Of a stretch of DNA of 64,000 bases, positions 50,318 to 61,608 are shown in pieces. The DNA is taken from positions 186,001 through 250,000 of the forward strand of contig CAJNOI010000072.1 in the NCBI GenBank assembly GCA_905250115.1, read 5' to 3'. The notes under the pieces were generated by a model. The model was not told the origin of the DNA, made no database searches, and was given only the letters and a program-made list of their open reading frames with translations. Origin of the DNA: Adineta steineri. Lineage: Eukaryota; Rotifera; Eurotatoria; Adinetida; Adinetidae. The first letter of the stretch is position 1; every line of letters starts with the position of its first letter. The translations under genes and the position numbers were made by a program.

Positions 50318-51932
50318 ATAAGGGTGGGTGGGTGTGAATGTAAATATTAGAATAAGAATAAGACATTCTCATCTACATCCACCCTAGCTATTACAAATTC
50401 AATAATATGAATTAGTTATTGATAATCAATTCATATTCATTAATTAATGACAAATAATTAATGCTACTTAATTAATGTTAAATGATAATGCCTATTACGG
50501 TCTGAGGGGAGATGAGTAGGATTTCTACCCTTAAATATTTCAACATTCCTTTTAACATGTGCTTCACAAAACTTTTTATTATTATACAAAATTATGTGTA
50601 TAAACTTAAGTAGAATTACTCTAGATTTTTTTCTGATCGTTACGATTTAGAAGAAAATTCATTTTTGCAAAGATATATTGGGTACGAAACTAAATGGAAA
50701 TGATCCGAATTGAAAATAGAATCGAATTTTGATAAATAAACATTTGGTTTTCCTATAAAACTTGATAATATAATTATATTTAAGCTTCGTATTCAATTCA
50801 TTTGTTTCTATTTCAGATAAAATACGATTACTGAGTTTTTCATCGTTCTTGTCATCAACTTCTACTTATTTACAACATCTGGTTAACATATTACTTCGTT
50901 TATTTTCGTAAGTATTGGTATTGGGATAACTGAGAGAACAGAAGAAGGATAAAGAGAGAAAGAAATTATTGAAAAGAACCATTCTTTTTGATTTTCTCTC
51001 ATCATTTAAGATATTTTGTCAGTTGAGAAGTCACTTTCGTTGAATATTTAAGTTGTGGGTCTGTGATTTGACGTAACAGAGGATAGGCGTCCATAGTCCA
51101 TCCACATCTTGTTAGCTCTGATATGTACAGAGCTGTAGACAAACATATCACCGATGTTATGTGTCAAAACGAAGAAAAAGATGTCCTTCACGAAACTTGA
51201 ACCACGTATCTTCTGCTATTCGGGCAGACGTCAGAATCAGTTAGACTAGAAGGAACACCTAATCTTCGTTTAGCGTCAGCGTGTATCATCACTGACGCTA
51301 ACACCTACCTATCCCACAGCTACACCCTCACATACACTGATGTGAATATGCTGTTTTATATGAAATAGTCCATTTTATATTTAGAGCATATTGAATTGAT
51401 TAGGTTGTATTTGAATAAGGTCTTTGAGAGTTAATCTCAGGAGTGGTCAGGTCTTGGAGAGTGAGAGAATATTTAAGGTTCGATGAAGAAATGATGAAAT
51501 CAACTCGCATGATTGCTATTAGGAATGTCTGTGCTTTGTATGGTTTAACGTGTCTTGAGTGGTTTCTGAAGATGTCGAAAAATCATACGCGCTGATAGTT
51601 TTATCTTTGTTACATTGTGTTATTTGAAGATAAATTGAGTATATTTTTCTAAGTAGAGTGTGAGTATAGGTGTCGGGGTATGCGTTTGGAGTCATCGTTG
51701 CTTTAGCCAGGCCGTTTGCCTACACCCATCCGCCGATAATCACACTCACCCATACACCCATCTTAATGTATTAAATTTTACCTTCCATATGTTTATTCGA
51801 AAGTCGTATATTCTTTTTTTTCTATAAGAGAAGCGAAGAAACAGAGAGAAAGAACTCTTTTGTCTTATCTTTATATTCTTTTCTTTACGGTTTCTAGAAA
51901 AACCAATGTATTGCATCAATAGTAAAATCAAC
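50318..51932. other. Spacer with G-rich hairpins and upstream sequence of copy B
   Basis: Starts with gggtgggtgggtgtg at the pseudogene break and contains several GGGTG/CACCC stretches (50324-50385, 51290-51335, 51655-51765). A perfect 10-bp stem with a 12-nt loop (ttagcgtcag / ctgacgctaa) lies at 51270-51301. No coding signal. Confidence 0.5.
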
Positions 51933-54249
51933 ATGGCTCATTCTACCTTCGTTCCATCTGAACGTTTTTTGGACGCCACTTCAGAACCACAACGACGTCT
52001 TTCACCTATACAAGGTTATGAACTGAAATCACTTGTCTCGCTCAAAGAAGCTGTACGACCGTTTGAACCTTTAATTCCTAATATTCAAGGATTCGTTTGG
52101 ACAGCAACTGGCAACTGCGAACGACCGAAAGATGGTCTGACACCTGATGAATCTGCTGCCGTCTATCTATACACGATGGAGTGTCTGTACCGTCAACTGA
52201 ACACTGCTTTACGAAGTGAAGATCGACAACAACTCGTACCGTACTTTTCGTATCTAAAATTATTTTTCACTGCCTTGTGGAAATTGAAAGATATTCAAGG
52301 TCTCGTATTTAGAGGTGTAAAGGCAAATATTAGCGATGATTATCCAAAGGGCAAGAAATTTCCATGGTGGGGACTTTCGTCGACGACAACATCTTTAGAT
52401 GTTTTACAGAAAGATACATTTCTTGGAGAGAGTGGTCCACGAACTCTATTTAATATTCAATGTTTCAACGGGAAAATGATTCAAAACCATTCACATTTTA
52501 TTTCGGAAAGCGAAGTACTTTTGTTACCGTGCAGTTACTTTGAAGTTATGGGTAATATGAAGCAGGGTGCAGATTTACGTATTATCCATTTAAAACAAAT
52601 TGAACCGCCTGTTGTCTTAATTCAACCTCCATTTCCTTCGATTATGCATCACAAAGAGTCTACTTCAAGTAAGTTTATAAATGCCTTTAATCCAAATGAA
52701 TTGTTTAGAAACTTCTAAATCCGCAACACCATCTTGAGGGTGGGTCTAGAAATATTGGCAATAGAGCACATCTACACCCACCCCGCACCCACATCTTAAA
52801 ATCATTACTTTTTTTGTTTTCAAAAAGATTTACTTCTAATATAAGTTTCAAATCTAAACAAATTTCTCAGAATAAATAGAATTTTTAGATTTTTTTCATT
52901 TGAAAAATCTCTTTTAATATTTTAATGAAAAGATTATCTTGTATATAAATTGTTCAATAAACTTTAGTTAAGTTTAACTCTATAGTTTTGAATTTTCAAA
53001 TAATAAAGAAGTTTTTAATCGATTTTATTTAAATCATTAAAATAAAAATGGTTTTCATTTCAAAAAAAAGTTTTTCCTAAATCAAACTCCTATGAAAATC
53101 AAAATAAAGAATTTTTAATTAAAAAAGTCTGAAGAAATAAAGAAACTGCTTAGAATTTATTTTGTTGATTGAAAATTGAATTTAATAAAATGAAAATTAT
53201 TTAATTAAAATAAATTCAAATACAAGTTTTTCTTCTTATTTTCGCCCTTTTTTATCTCAAAATAATGAAAAAGATTTTGAATAAAAAGAAAATCTTTTAT
53301 TTTAGAACCAGTTCAAACAAAAAAAAATAAATTTCAACAATTTGGAATTACTGTTGCTGGAGGAAATGGAAAAGGCAACCAATTAAATCAATTAAATCAA
53401 CTCGATTATTCTCATGGAATCTTTATTGATGATGATAAATCAATTTATATTGCTGATACTGAAAATCATCGTATTGTTAAATGGAAATTGAATTCAAATG
53501 AAGGTCAAATCATTGTAGGTGGAAATAAAAATGATCGATTGGCTTTTCCATCAAATATAATTTTTGATAAAGAAAATAATTCTTTTATTATTTCTGATAA
53601 AACATATACATTTATTAAGGCATTTGCTTCGGTGACCTATCAAATAACTCGATATTTTGGTGAAAATCTAACAAATAAACAAATTATTATTTCAAATATT
53701 GCTTGTTCTGGTGTCGCAATCGATAAAAATGGATCTATTTATGTTTCTGATTTCGTGAATAATGAAGTAAGACGATGGAAACAAGGAGATACAAAAGGTG
53801 AATTAGTTGCAGGTGGAAATGGTGACGGAAATCACCTTAATCAACTTGATGGTTCTTCTTATATCTTTGTTGATAAAGATTGTTCTCTTTATATATCAGA
53901 TGTGCATAATCATCGTGTAATGAAATGGAAAAAAGATGCAAAAGAAGGAATTATTGTTGCTGGTGGAAATGGTCGTGGAGGAAGTCTCAAACAATTGTAT
54001 TATCCCCGAGGAGTGATTGTTGATCATTTGGGTCAAATCTATGTGGCAGATGAAGGGAATCATCGAGTAATGCGTTGGTGTGATGGAGATGCAGAAGGTG
54101 AAGTTGTGGTTGGTGGAAATGGTGATGGAAATGAATCAAACCAATTGAATGATCCCACAGTTTTATCATTTGATAATGAAGAAAACCTTTATGTTGTTGA
54201 TAAAAGAAATCATCGAATCCAAAAATTTCAAAAACTTATGAATGTATAA
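51933..54249 (+). CDS. ADP-ribosyltransferase-NHL repeat fusion, copy B
   Basis: Two exons, 51933-52668 and 53306-54249, joined in phase 1 encode 559 aa. An in-frame ATG at 51906 is possible; 51933 (MAHSTF) is preferred because a possible acceptor (tttctag) ends just upstream. The ART domain has R127 in VFRGV, the S motif GLSSTTTS and the ExE turn SESEV (E192/E194), so it should be catalytically competent. Without splicing the frame stops at 52718. The second exon encodes NHL repeats very like copies A and C, including RVMKWKKDAKEG and VDHLGQIYVADEGNHRVMRW. One repeat carries extra residues (TYTFIKAFASVTYQ) absent from copy C, so that blade may be altered. Likely cytoplasmic; target unknown. 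Confidence 0.8.
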
Positions 54250-55253
54250 TACTTTTAATTTAATTTGATAAAACTCCGATTTTTATTTTCAAAAATAAAC
54301 GAAAAAAAACATTAATTTATGAGAAACCTTGGAGAAAAAAAAATAAAAAAAAATTGTTTTAATAGGGTGTAAGTGTGAAGTAGTTATGGATAGTGAGTTA
54401 ATCATCCACATCCACATCTTTAATCATTAAATTCTTCATTCTTCCTTTTTGATCGGATAAATGTGTTTCGATCAAATCATTGAAATCATGAATATGTGAT
54501 TTATAATAAATGATGCTAAAATTGAAGTAAATTTCATCACTTACGTTCACGTATGCCATAACTTCTTAAAGTAGATTAGATTTCAATAGGAGAACATTGA
54601 CAAACTCTAAAACTCACATTGTACAATATCGATTAATATATATTAAATTAAAATCAAAGATTAAAAGAATACTTTTTTCATTTTCATTTTTATCACATAA
54701 ATGGATCATTTAAACATTTTAAAACTATATTTAATTTTGCTTGAACCATATACGTACATAGAAGTTATAAACTATAATTGTGTTGGGACTTTATTTTTTT
54801 TGCCTTTTGTCCGCTGAAGTGACTGTATAGCTTTAAATTTTTTTATCGATATTTGAAGTCGAGCTAAGCAGCTATTCTTCAAAACTGTCATAAGTAGTAT
54901 GCCTATTATCGAACTACAGATTTTCAAAATGAGAAAATATTTTTACAAAACGTATTATGCTTCTGAGTATAACTCAAATAGTCAAATGATATTTTTCTCT
55001 TCGATCTTTCGTGATGAAATAAACGAAATAATCTAATTTATAGGGTTACTTGTACTCTATTAAGTATTACGTAACTCAATCTTAATCTTCATGGCTGAAA
55101 GAAAAAATTATCAAAAAACAAAATCTATATAGTGAACCATATATGTCGACTTTTTGAAAGAATTTTCGACCATCTTGAGGGCGTGGGTGTCGATATTATA
55201 TTCATCTCACATTCTTATCCACGCACACGTTCAAATGTTCATGTTTAGTATAT
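54250..55253. other. Intergenic region
   Basis: A 3' flank shared with copy A (first 100 bp), then AT-rich sequence. GGGTG/CACCC-type stretches occur at 54366-54418 and 55173-55230. Confidence 0.45.
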
Positions 55254-55262
55254 ATCTATTGC

Positions 55263-56178
55263 GGTGACCCGACAATTGAGCCCCGACAGCTGAGCCCCGA
55301 CAATTGAGCCCTCGACAGTTGAGCCACCCGAAAGTTGAGCTCCCCGACAATTGAGCCCCGACAGTTGAGCCCCGACAATTGAGCCCTCGACAGTTGAGCC
55401 ACCCGACAGTTGAGCTCCCCGACAATTGAGCCCCCGACAATTGAGCCCCATATATAGAGAAGATAATAGAGAACACAGAAAATTTGTATGTGATTTATTA
55501 AATGAATTTTAAAGTAAAGCATACAGATATGCGAAATCTTTTGATGGCACTAATGGCCAGATAGAATACCCTTCTTTGATTGAATCAGTCATCTTTAGTA
55601 AAACAAATAACTTTTCGGAATATATTTCGTTTATTTATGTAATCGACACAATTGCTTGTGTACTTATCTGTTATTATTATAAAAAAGATAGAAGTGCAGT
55701 TATACGATAAGTTTAATGAAAAATAAAAGTAAATAATACAATTTTATTATTATTATGATTACAACATTCACATTATTTACTGATGATGACCGAATTCGCC
55801 AACGTTTCCAGCTGTCAATGGTCGAAAATTCTAAATTGTATTATTTACTTTTATTTTTCATTAAACTTATCGTATAACTGCACTTCTATCTTTTTTACTT
55901 TATTTTGTTACTATCAAGTTATTTCTCTTTAATGTTATTATTATTACAAAATGTCAATTGTAAAATCCTCCAGAACAGCCACATTTTCTCTAGTATCTTC
56001 TTTACATTTGATTACAAGAGAAATGTAGTTTAAAAGAGCACGTGCTCTGCTTAGTTTTTGATGTTAGTGTTATTCTGGTGAAGTAAAATTATTTTCTGGT
56101 GTTCTCTAATTTCTTCTCTATATATGGGGCTCAATTGTCGGGGAGCTCAACTGTCGGGGGCTCAACTGTCGGTGTACC
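55263..56178. mobile_element. Foldback element with terminal minisatellites, 9-bp TSD
   Basis: The element is flanked by a perfect 9-bp direct repeat ATCTATTGC (55254-55262 and 56179-56187). Its ends are GGTGACCCGACA and, inverted, GGTACACCGACA (10 of 12 match). Each terminal arm carries tandem copies of a 14-16 bp unit CCGACARTTGAGCC: twelve on the left (55269-55450), three on the right (56126-56172). Inner arms at 55681-55744 and 55833-55897 are near-perfect inverted copies. All arms share a centre near 55788. It has no ORF of note. A 9-bp duplication is typical of Mutator-like elements, and repeat-bearing arms recall Foldback elements. Confidence 0.9.
55269..55450. repeat. Left-arm minisatellite, 12 units of about 15 bp
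   Basis: Variant units CCGACAATTGAGCC, CTCGACAGTTGAGCCA and CCCGACAGTTGAGCT are arranged as a five-unit, about 75-bp higher-order block present twice. The three right-arm units at 56126-56172 are in inverse orientation. Confidence 0.9.
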
Positions 56179-56187
56179 ATCTATTGC

Positions 56188-57218
56188 ATATTCATCTAAC
56201 TTTATTCCACAAAAATATTAACTAATCCTATTTTCTAATAAAAATGGAATTTATTATATTTCATTGAATTTACAATATGAAAACTTGTTTTTTTATATAT
56301 AATGTATGTTAAAACTATCTAAATGTTTGATTTTTCACCACTTTTATCCTTCTTATTAATATATGTCATTTAGTATTTTTATTGTTTCATAGCATTTGAA
56401 TAAAATAGAACACAACTGTTTTTATGTATCTTCATTTCTATTTGCATAGATTGTATATGGAAATTGATAAGAAGCATATCTTATAATGGCGTAATATTTT
56501 GAAGAATACACCAAGTACGAAAAATAATTATACTTTTCAAAAACTACACAATCTATTTATTCATATTTCGATTACATTAAAATTCGATGATTTTATATGT
56601 TTTATAAAGATTTCATTCATCACAAAATAAATCTAAGTCTAGTGTAACAAAATTGAAATCGAGTTTTATATATTATTTGATCGATTTCTAAAGAATATTT
56701 GTATTAGATTTCTTAACAATAATTGTGCTTTTTTTATATGTTGTTGAAATCAATTCAAAATCATAATTAACTTTTATCTAAGTATTATACAATATCAAAT
56801 ATAAGATTTTTTTCAAGAAGAATTCGATGATTTTACATTTTATTAGTACTTAAACAATAATAATGTTAAAAATCTTTGATATATGAAACAGTTCAAGTCT
56901 GTACAATGTAATTATTATAAGAGACAGTAAATAACAGAGAAAGTTCATCGAACATCTTAATCTGTTATATATTCATGAGAGAAATAATAAAGTTAGTTAT
57001 TTAAATATTGATTTTAATTCTGAGCTATTAGAAACAAATCAGATTATCATTCTTAAACTAAATAGACAACAAAGAAAAGTACTGACAAACAAACTAAGTA
57101 TGTCATAAAAAACTATTTGATAAAATTTCACAGTTATTAACATCAAAGACTTCTATATGATATTGATTATAATAAGAATCTATAATATTCAATCGAATTT
57201 TTATCAATATTATCTATC
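56188..57218. other. AT-rich intergenic region
   Basis: No coding signal and no RNA gene on either strand. It separates two mobile elements. Confidence 0.5.
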
Positions 57219-57260
57219 AACTCTGTTATGGCATGATATATCATATGCCATAAAGAATGC

Positions 57261-58142
57261 TTATTCTCTTTCCATTTCCTCACGTACGACTGATATCGTT
57301 GAGTATTTAAAGAGTGAATATTGTGAAGAAGAGGATGATTCTTGTTGACGATTAGGTTGTGAACTGTAACGTACATCTTGTGTAGGAAATCGTGACGAAG
57401 ATGTAACAACAGACATTTGTGGTGATGATGTGAATGAATTAGCGGAGTACATATCACGTCTGTCTTCATGAGTAGTTGAATTGAATAATGTATTGACTAA
57501 GGAATCAAGAACTTCTTCCTGTTTAGCGTATTCTAAAAATTCAGCAGGAGTACGTGGTGTATGACGTAATACTTCACGCATTAAAGATAACTTTAAACCA
57601 TGGCATAAATGATCAAGTTTTGAGGCATCAGTCATGTTTGGATCAACGAGTTTACATAATTTAATAACATCAATGTAATATTCAATAATAGGTTCATCAA
57701 CACGTTGTTGGCGAGTACGAAGACGATGTGAAGCTAATTGTTTTGTTGCTGGAGACGAATAAGTACGGATAAATTCAGCTTTAAACACACTCCATGATTC
57801 AAATTGTGCGTTATTTTCATTATACCAGTCTTTAGCTGGTCCATCCAGAAAATTTAGAATAATTTTCAATGCTTGAGGTTCTGTGAGTTCAGCCATATTA
57901 AATTTCGACATTAAATCTTTGATCCATTCATCAGCATCTTCTTCTGCTTTACCAGAAAACTTTTTTGTTTGTTCTAATGATTTATTAATGATGGAAGCGA
58001 TAGTTTTTTCAGCCATGATAAATTGTAATGGTTGATATACGATAGGTGACGGTATAATGTGATCAGTTGGTTCGATAACAATATTCGCTAATCTTCGAAA
58101 TTCAGTATCAAAAAGTCGTTGTGGTAAGTTTCTTGTTATCAT
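57261..58142 (-). pseudogene. Retrotransposon Gag ORF, truncated at its C-terminus
   Basis: A 293-codon ORF begins just inside the primer-binding site. The central region (FLDGPAKDWYNEN, ESWSVFKAEFIRTYSS) matches the capsid-like retrotransposon gag domain of Ty3/gypsy elements, with conserved W..F...F. The C-terminal 28 or so residues are read from the inverted LTR copy, so they are not native. No zinc knuckle, protease or polymerase follows. Alone it cannot make an autonomous element. Confidence 0.82.
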
Positions 58143-58181
58143 ACAACCATGTAAAAAATATTCCCGGCCAGTGCACCAATT

Positions 58182-58347
58182 TGTTATCGTTCCTTTTTCT
58201 TCTTTATTCCTCCTCTTTTACAAATACAAGAATCATCCTCTTCTTCACAATATTCACTCTTTAAATACTCAACGATATCAGTTGTACGTGAGGAAATGGA
58301 AAGAGAATAAGCATTCTTTATGGCATATGATATATCATGCCATAACA
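58182..58347 (-). repeat. Complete LTR (166 bp)
   Basis: Short LTR bounded by TGTTAT/ATAACA, adjacent to the primer-binding site. The 122-bp inverted partner at 57224-57345 lacks the last 44 bp. Confidence 0.85.
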
Positions 58348-58352
58348 AACTC

Positions 58353-61300
58353 AAAAATAGTATTTTGAAAATATTAAATATTGGATAAAATAAACAACCA
58401 AAATGATTAAAAATTTGTAGAGTGAGATCTTATTCACAAATAGAATATAATGAGATTAAAGAGAATAACAATCCAAATATAGTTCTTCTTTCTTACTATA
58501 TCATCATTTTACCCAGTTTATCACTTATGAAATATCTTAAACAATTTCCTTCTAATAAAATTTATTTTATTTATTCAACAATGGGCGATTATTTATTTTA
58601 TAAAAACACTAATTTCATAAGACAATATTTTCAATAATATAAAAATATTTCTCAAATATTTTTCTTTTTGTTTTTGAAAAAATGATAATCAAACCATTAA
58701 AATATTCTATTTTCGAAATCTTAAAATTTTGTTTAAGTAATTGAAAACAATAACAAATTGAATGATATTTCTTTTTAATATTAAGCTTGAATTAAATGCT
58801 TTTTAGTACTAAAATATCTGACTAATTTACTTATGATTTGTTTGTAAATATCAACAAAAGACGAAAGATTATATACAACTATTTTTAATATATTGGTTCA
58901 AATTAAAAAGAAAATCGAACCCTGATCATCTATCTTTAGAAACTTTGATCGAATAATATTTCATGACTTTGTATTGAAGACGCCACTCCATCGACGGCGT
59001 TCAGCACGCATTTTTGATAGGAATAGGAATTTTCGAAGCATTTAAACACACATCCACACTCTAAGGATTGTACAAAATTTTATCATTCGAGTTTTTTTAT
59101 TCTGAACCGAAAAAATCTTTTTAATTCAATATGGTTATTGGAATTGCCACATTTTTATTCTCATTGGTTTTTGTAAAAAGAAAAGAAACCATTATAACAT
59201 TGTTTTTAACATCATTTATAAATTCATTCATATGTTTCTTTTGTATAAAGTACTTAAAAAAGTTATTTTTTAACAAAATTTATTCTCAAGTTTAATTTAT
59301 AATCAATAGACAGACATCTGAACATTTCAAGCATTGATTTTTGATTATATTTTTAGAAAATTCTTCAATTGATAAACTATATGAAGTGATTGTAGCAATA
59401 ACTGGTCGTTTCACTAAAAGAATTTAAACTAATTTGAAAACTTCTCAAATAAATATATATTTTAACTACTAATGAAACCAGAAGAAACTTGTTTTGTTCC
59501 TGTGGTAATTTGTAAAAGAGGAAACACCATGTTCATGATTTTAGATATTAATGCAGATGAGAGTATAAATATGAAAATGCGAGTACAGGTGATGATGTGC
59601 TTTGTCAATTGAAGTGTATGATGTGAGGATATTATGAGAATGAAACTATAGAGAGATGGCTATGATATCTATATCAATAGTCGCCTCTTGGCATCCACAC
59701 AGAGCGGATATTCCGGTCGATACCTGTGCTTCGCATTCTATATTTTCTCATTCATAATCTACTGATACTGTTTTATGTATTATTACGAGTCTGAAATTTA
59801 AGAATGAACGCAATTCGATTATAATAAACTTATTATTCGTATATAAGAAGGTTAAATACACGAGTAAATGTTTATAGAAATGCTTCAAAATCATCCTGTA
59901 TCATTTTGTAGAGTCCGTGATAAGTAAAAAATTCGTGGAAATGATCATTTCATGTTTTGATACTGATATGAAACTTCACATATATTTAGTTTTAAACTGA
60001 TTCGTTTTTTCAGAATGTGATTAAAGTCAAGCAAAAGTTAATAAAAATTACAAAAAAAATCATAAAATTGTTTTTTTATGTTCAGTTTGATTGTCCCTTT
60101 ATAACTAGGTTGACAATTAACAAAAAGAATAAGATCTCGTTTGAAATGTTCAACAAGATGGAATAGAAGAGAATATCTAGAGAGAACAGAAAGAAAGAAT
60201 AGCAAAGAAATATAACTTGATCGCGGTGACATCTTTATTTATACAGACAAGCAAAAGATCAAGACACACAATTTCGATAATATAGCTGTCCATAGAAGTA
60301 AAGAAGGAGAAAAAGAACTAAACGAAAGAAAGAAAACAGACGGTTCATAGTTTAGTTTCGTATTATATTATATTCATTTCTTTTACATTTAAATTTTTTT
60401 ACACTCATTAACACACGCATATTTCTTTACAATCGACATTTCTACAGAAGGTAATTATGTATATAATATAATATAATGAGAAGGAGGAATGTCTGAAATA
60501 TGCATATTGCTGGTAGTGATTTATTAAGAAATTGCATATATCTATTTTTGTATGATTAGCACTTTTAGATAACCGGACGAGAAATCTATTATTTTTCCAC
60601 AACTTCATGCTGAGGTACCATGTGTTTTTGAGGTGATTTTACAGCGAGATAGGTATTGAATGTTAGTTGATATTGTTGTGCTTTTGAAGATTTGTCCAGA
60701 TGCATATTAAACTTATATCAGTATTTGTACAGATAATCATTCAGAGTGTATTCTTATCTTAAACTATCAACTGTTAAATCCTGCTATTGATTTAGATTAT
60801 AGACTGTTCGCAGATTTGAGCAATATATATGATCAACATGTCTTTGTTGTATTTCCGTGTAGAAAAACCAGTTTATAATATCATAACATTGTTGTATCAG
60901 AAGCGTTCCTCTCTTCTGTTTTTAAACGAAAAAAACTAAAACAAAACTTAATTAATATTATTATCTCAATTAAATTAACTTATAAAATGTTTTATCTATA
61001 AAATTCAAGTTATTCGAAACTATTTTGATGTACTATAAGATTTTTCAAGTACAAAAGTATGATATATTTATTTCCTAGACTTAGGCTCAGTATCTCATCG
61101 AGATATGATTAACTTGAAAGAATAGAAAAACTATAAAGTAACTTTAATTATTGATTGTTTTTTAAATCTAATAATGAAAATATAATTTAATCGTTCATTT
61201 AATACATAAATATGATAAAGTTCAAATTGAATGTGCCATTCTTGTTTATTATTGATGGTGTGGGTGTGTCATAGACTTGTATTTATTCTTACGCACATGC

Positions 61301-61608
61301 ATACCCTGGACCGATCTTTAAGAAGCAAGTAAATATAATCAAATATAAGTAAAAAAGAATCGATTGATCTAATACTTATTTAGGAGAACTATCATTTTGT
61401 CATGAATAATCAGATAATATTTGATAAATTATTTTATATTGTAATTAAATCTTTATGTAATATCTTTTTTTATTCTTTTAGAATATTTATTAATTTTGTT
61501 CATTCGAATCAGCAATTTCTATGTAATATAAATTCTTAAACTTATTTCTTTCATTTATTTTATTTAATTATATTTTATTCAATAATGAATTAGATAATTT
61601 ATTATTCT
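58353..61608. other. AT-rich intergenic region
   Basis: About 3.2 kb with no convincing gene. GGGTG/CACCC-type stretches lie near 59040-59065, 59580-59710 and 61252-61312. A small GC patch (gacgccactccatcgacggcgt) lies at 58979-59000. Only short ORFs without family resemblance are present. Confidence 0.45.

Larger units (their letters stand above)
57224..58347 (-). mobile_element. Gag-only LTR retroelement with inverted LTRs
   Basis: Ends are TGTTAT...ATAACA, with a 5-bp direct repeat AACTC on both sides (57219-57223 and 58348-58352). The right end is a 166-bp LTR (58182-58347) read on the minus strand. It is followed by a 3-nt gap and a primer-binding site complementary to a tRNA 3' end (plus-strand CCCGGCCAGTGCACCA, 58163-58178), resembling tRNA-Gly. 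The left end (57224-57345) is a 122-bp piece of the same LTR in the opposite orientation, with one mismatch. Between them is a gag ORF. pol is absent. Confidence 0.88.

Noticed and set aside
55269-55450. CRISPR-like array
   Set aside because: Units are 14-16 bp, adjacent and without unique spacers, in a eukaryotic region; it is the arm of a foldback element.
55231-55522. Minus-strand ORFs of repeated LNCRG/GAQLSG sequence
   Set aside because: They are translations of the 15-bp minisatellite in three frames, with no start context or composition of a real protein.
57157-57348. Plus-strand ORF at 57157-57348
   Set aside because: It spans the junction between host DNA and the inverted LTR, so it is a by-product of insertion.
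57224-58347. Terminal inverted repeat DNA transposon interpretation
   Set aside because: The TGTTAT/ATAACA ends, tRNA-type primer-binding site, gag ORF and 5-bp duplication fit an LTR element better than a cut-and-paste transposon.
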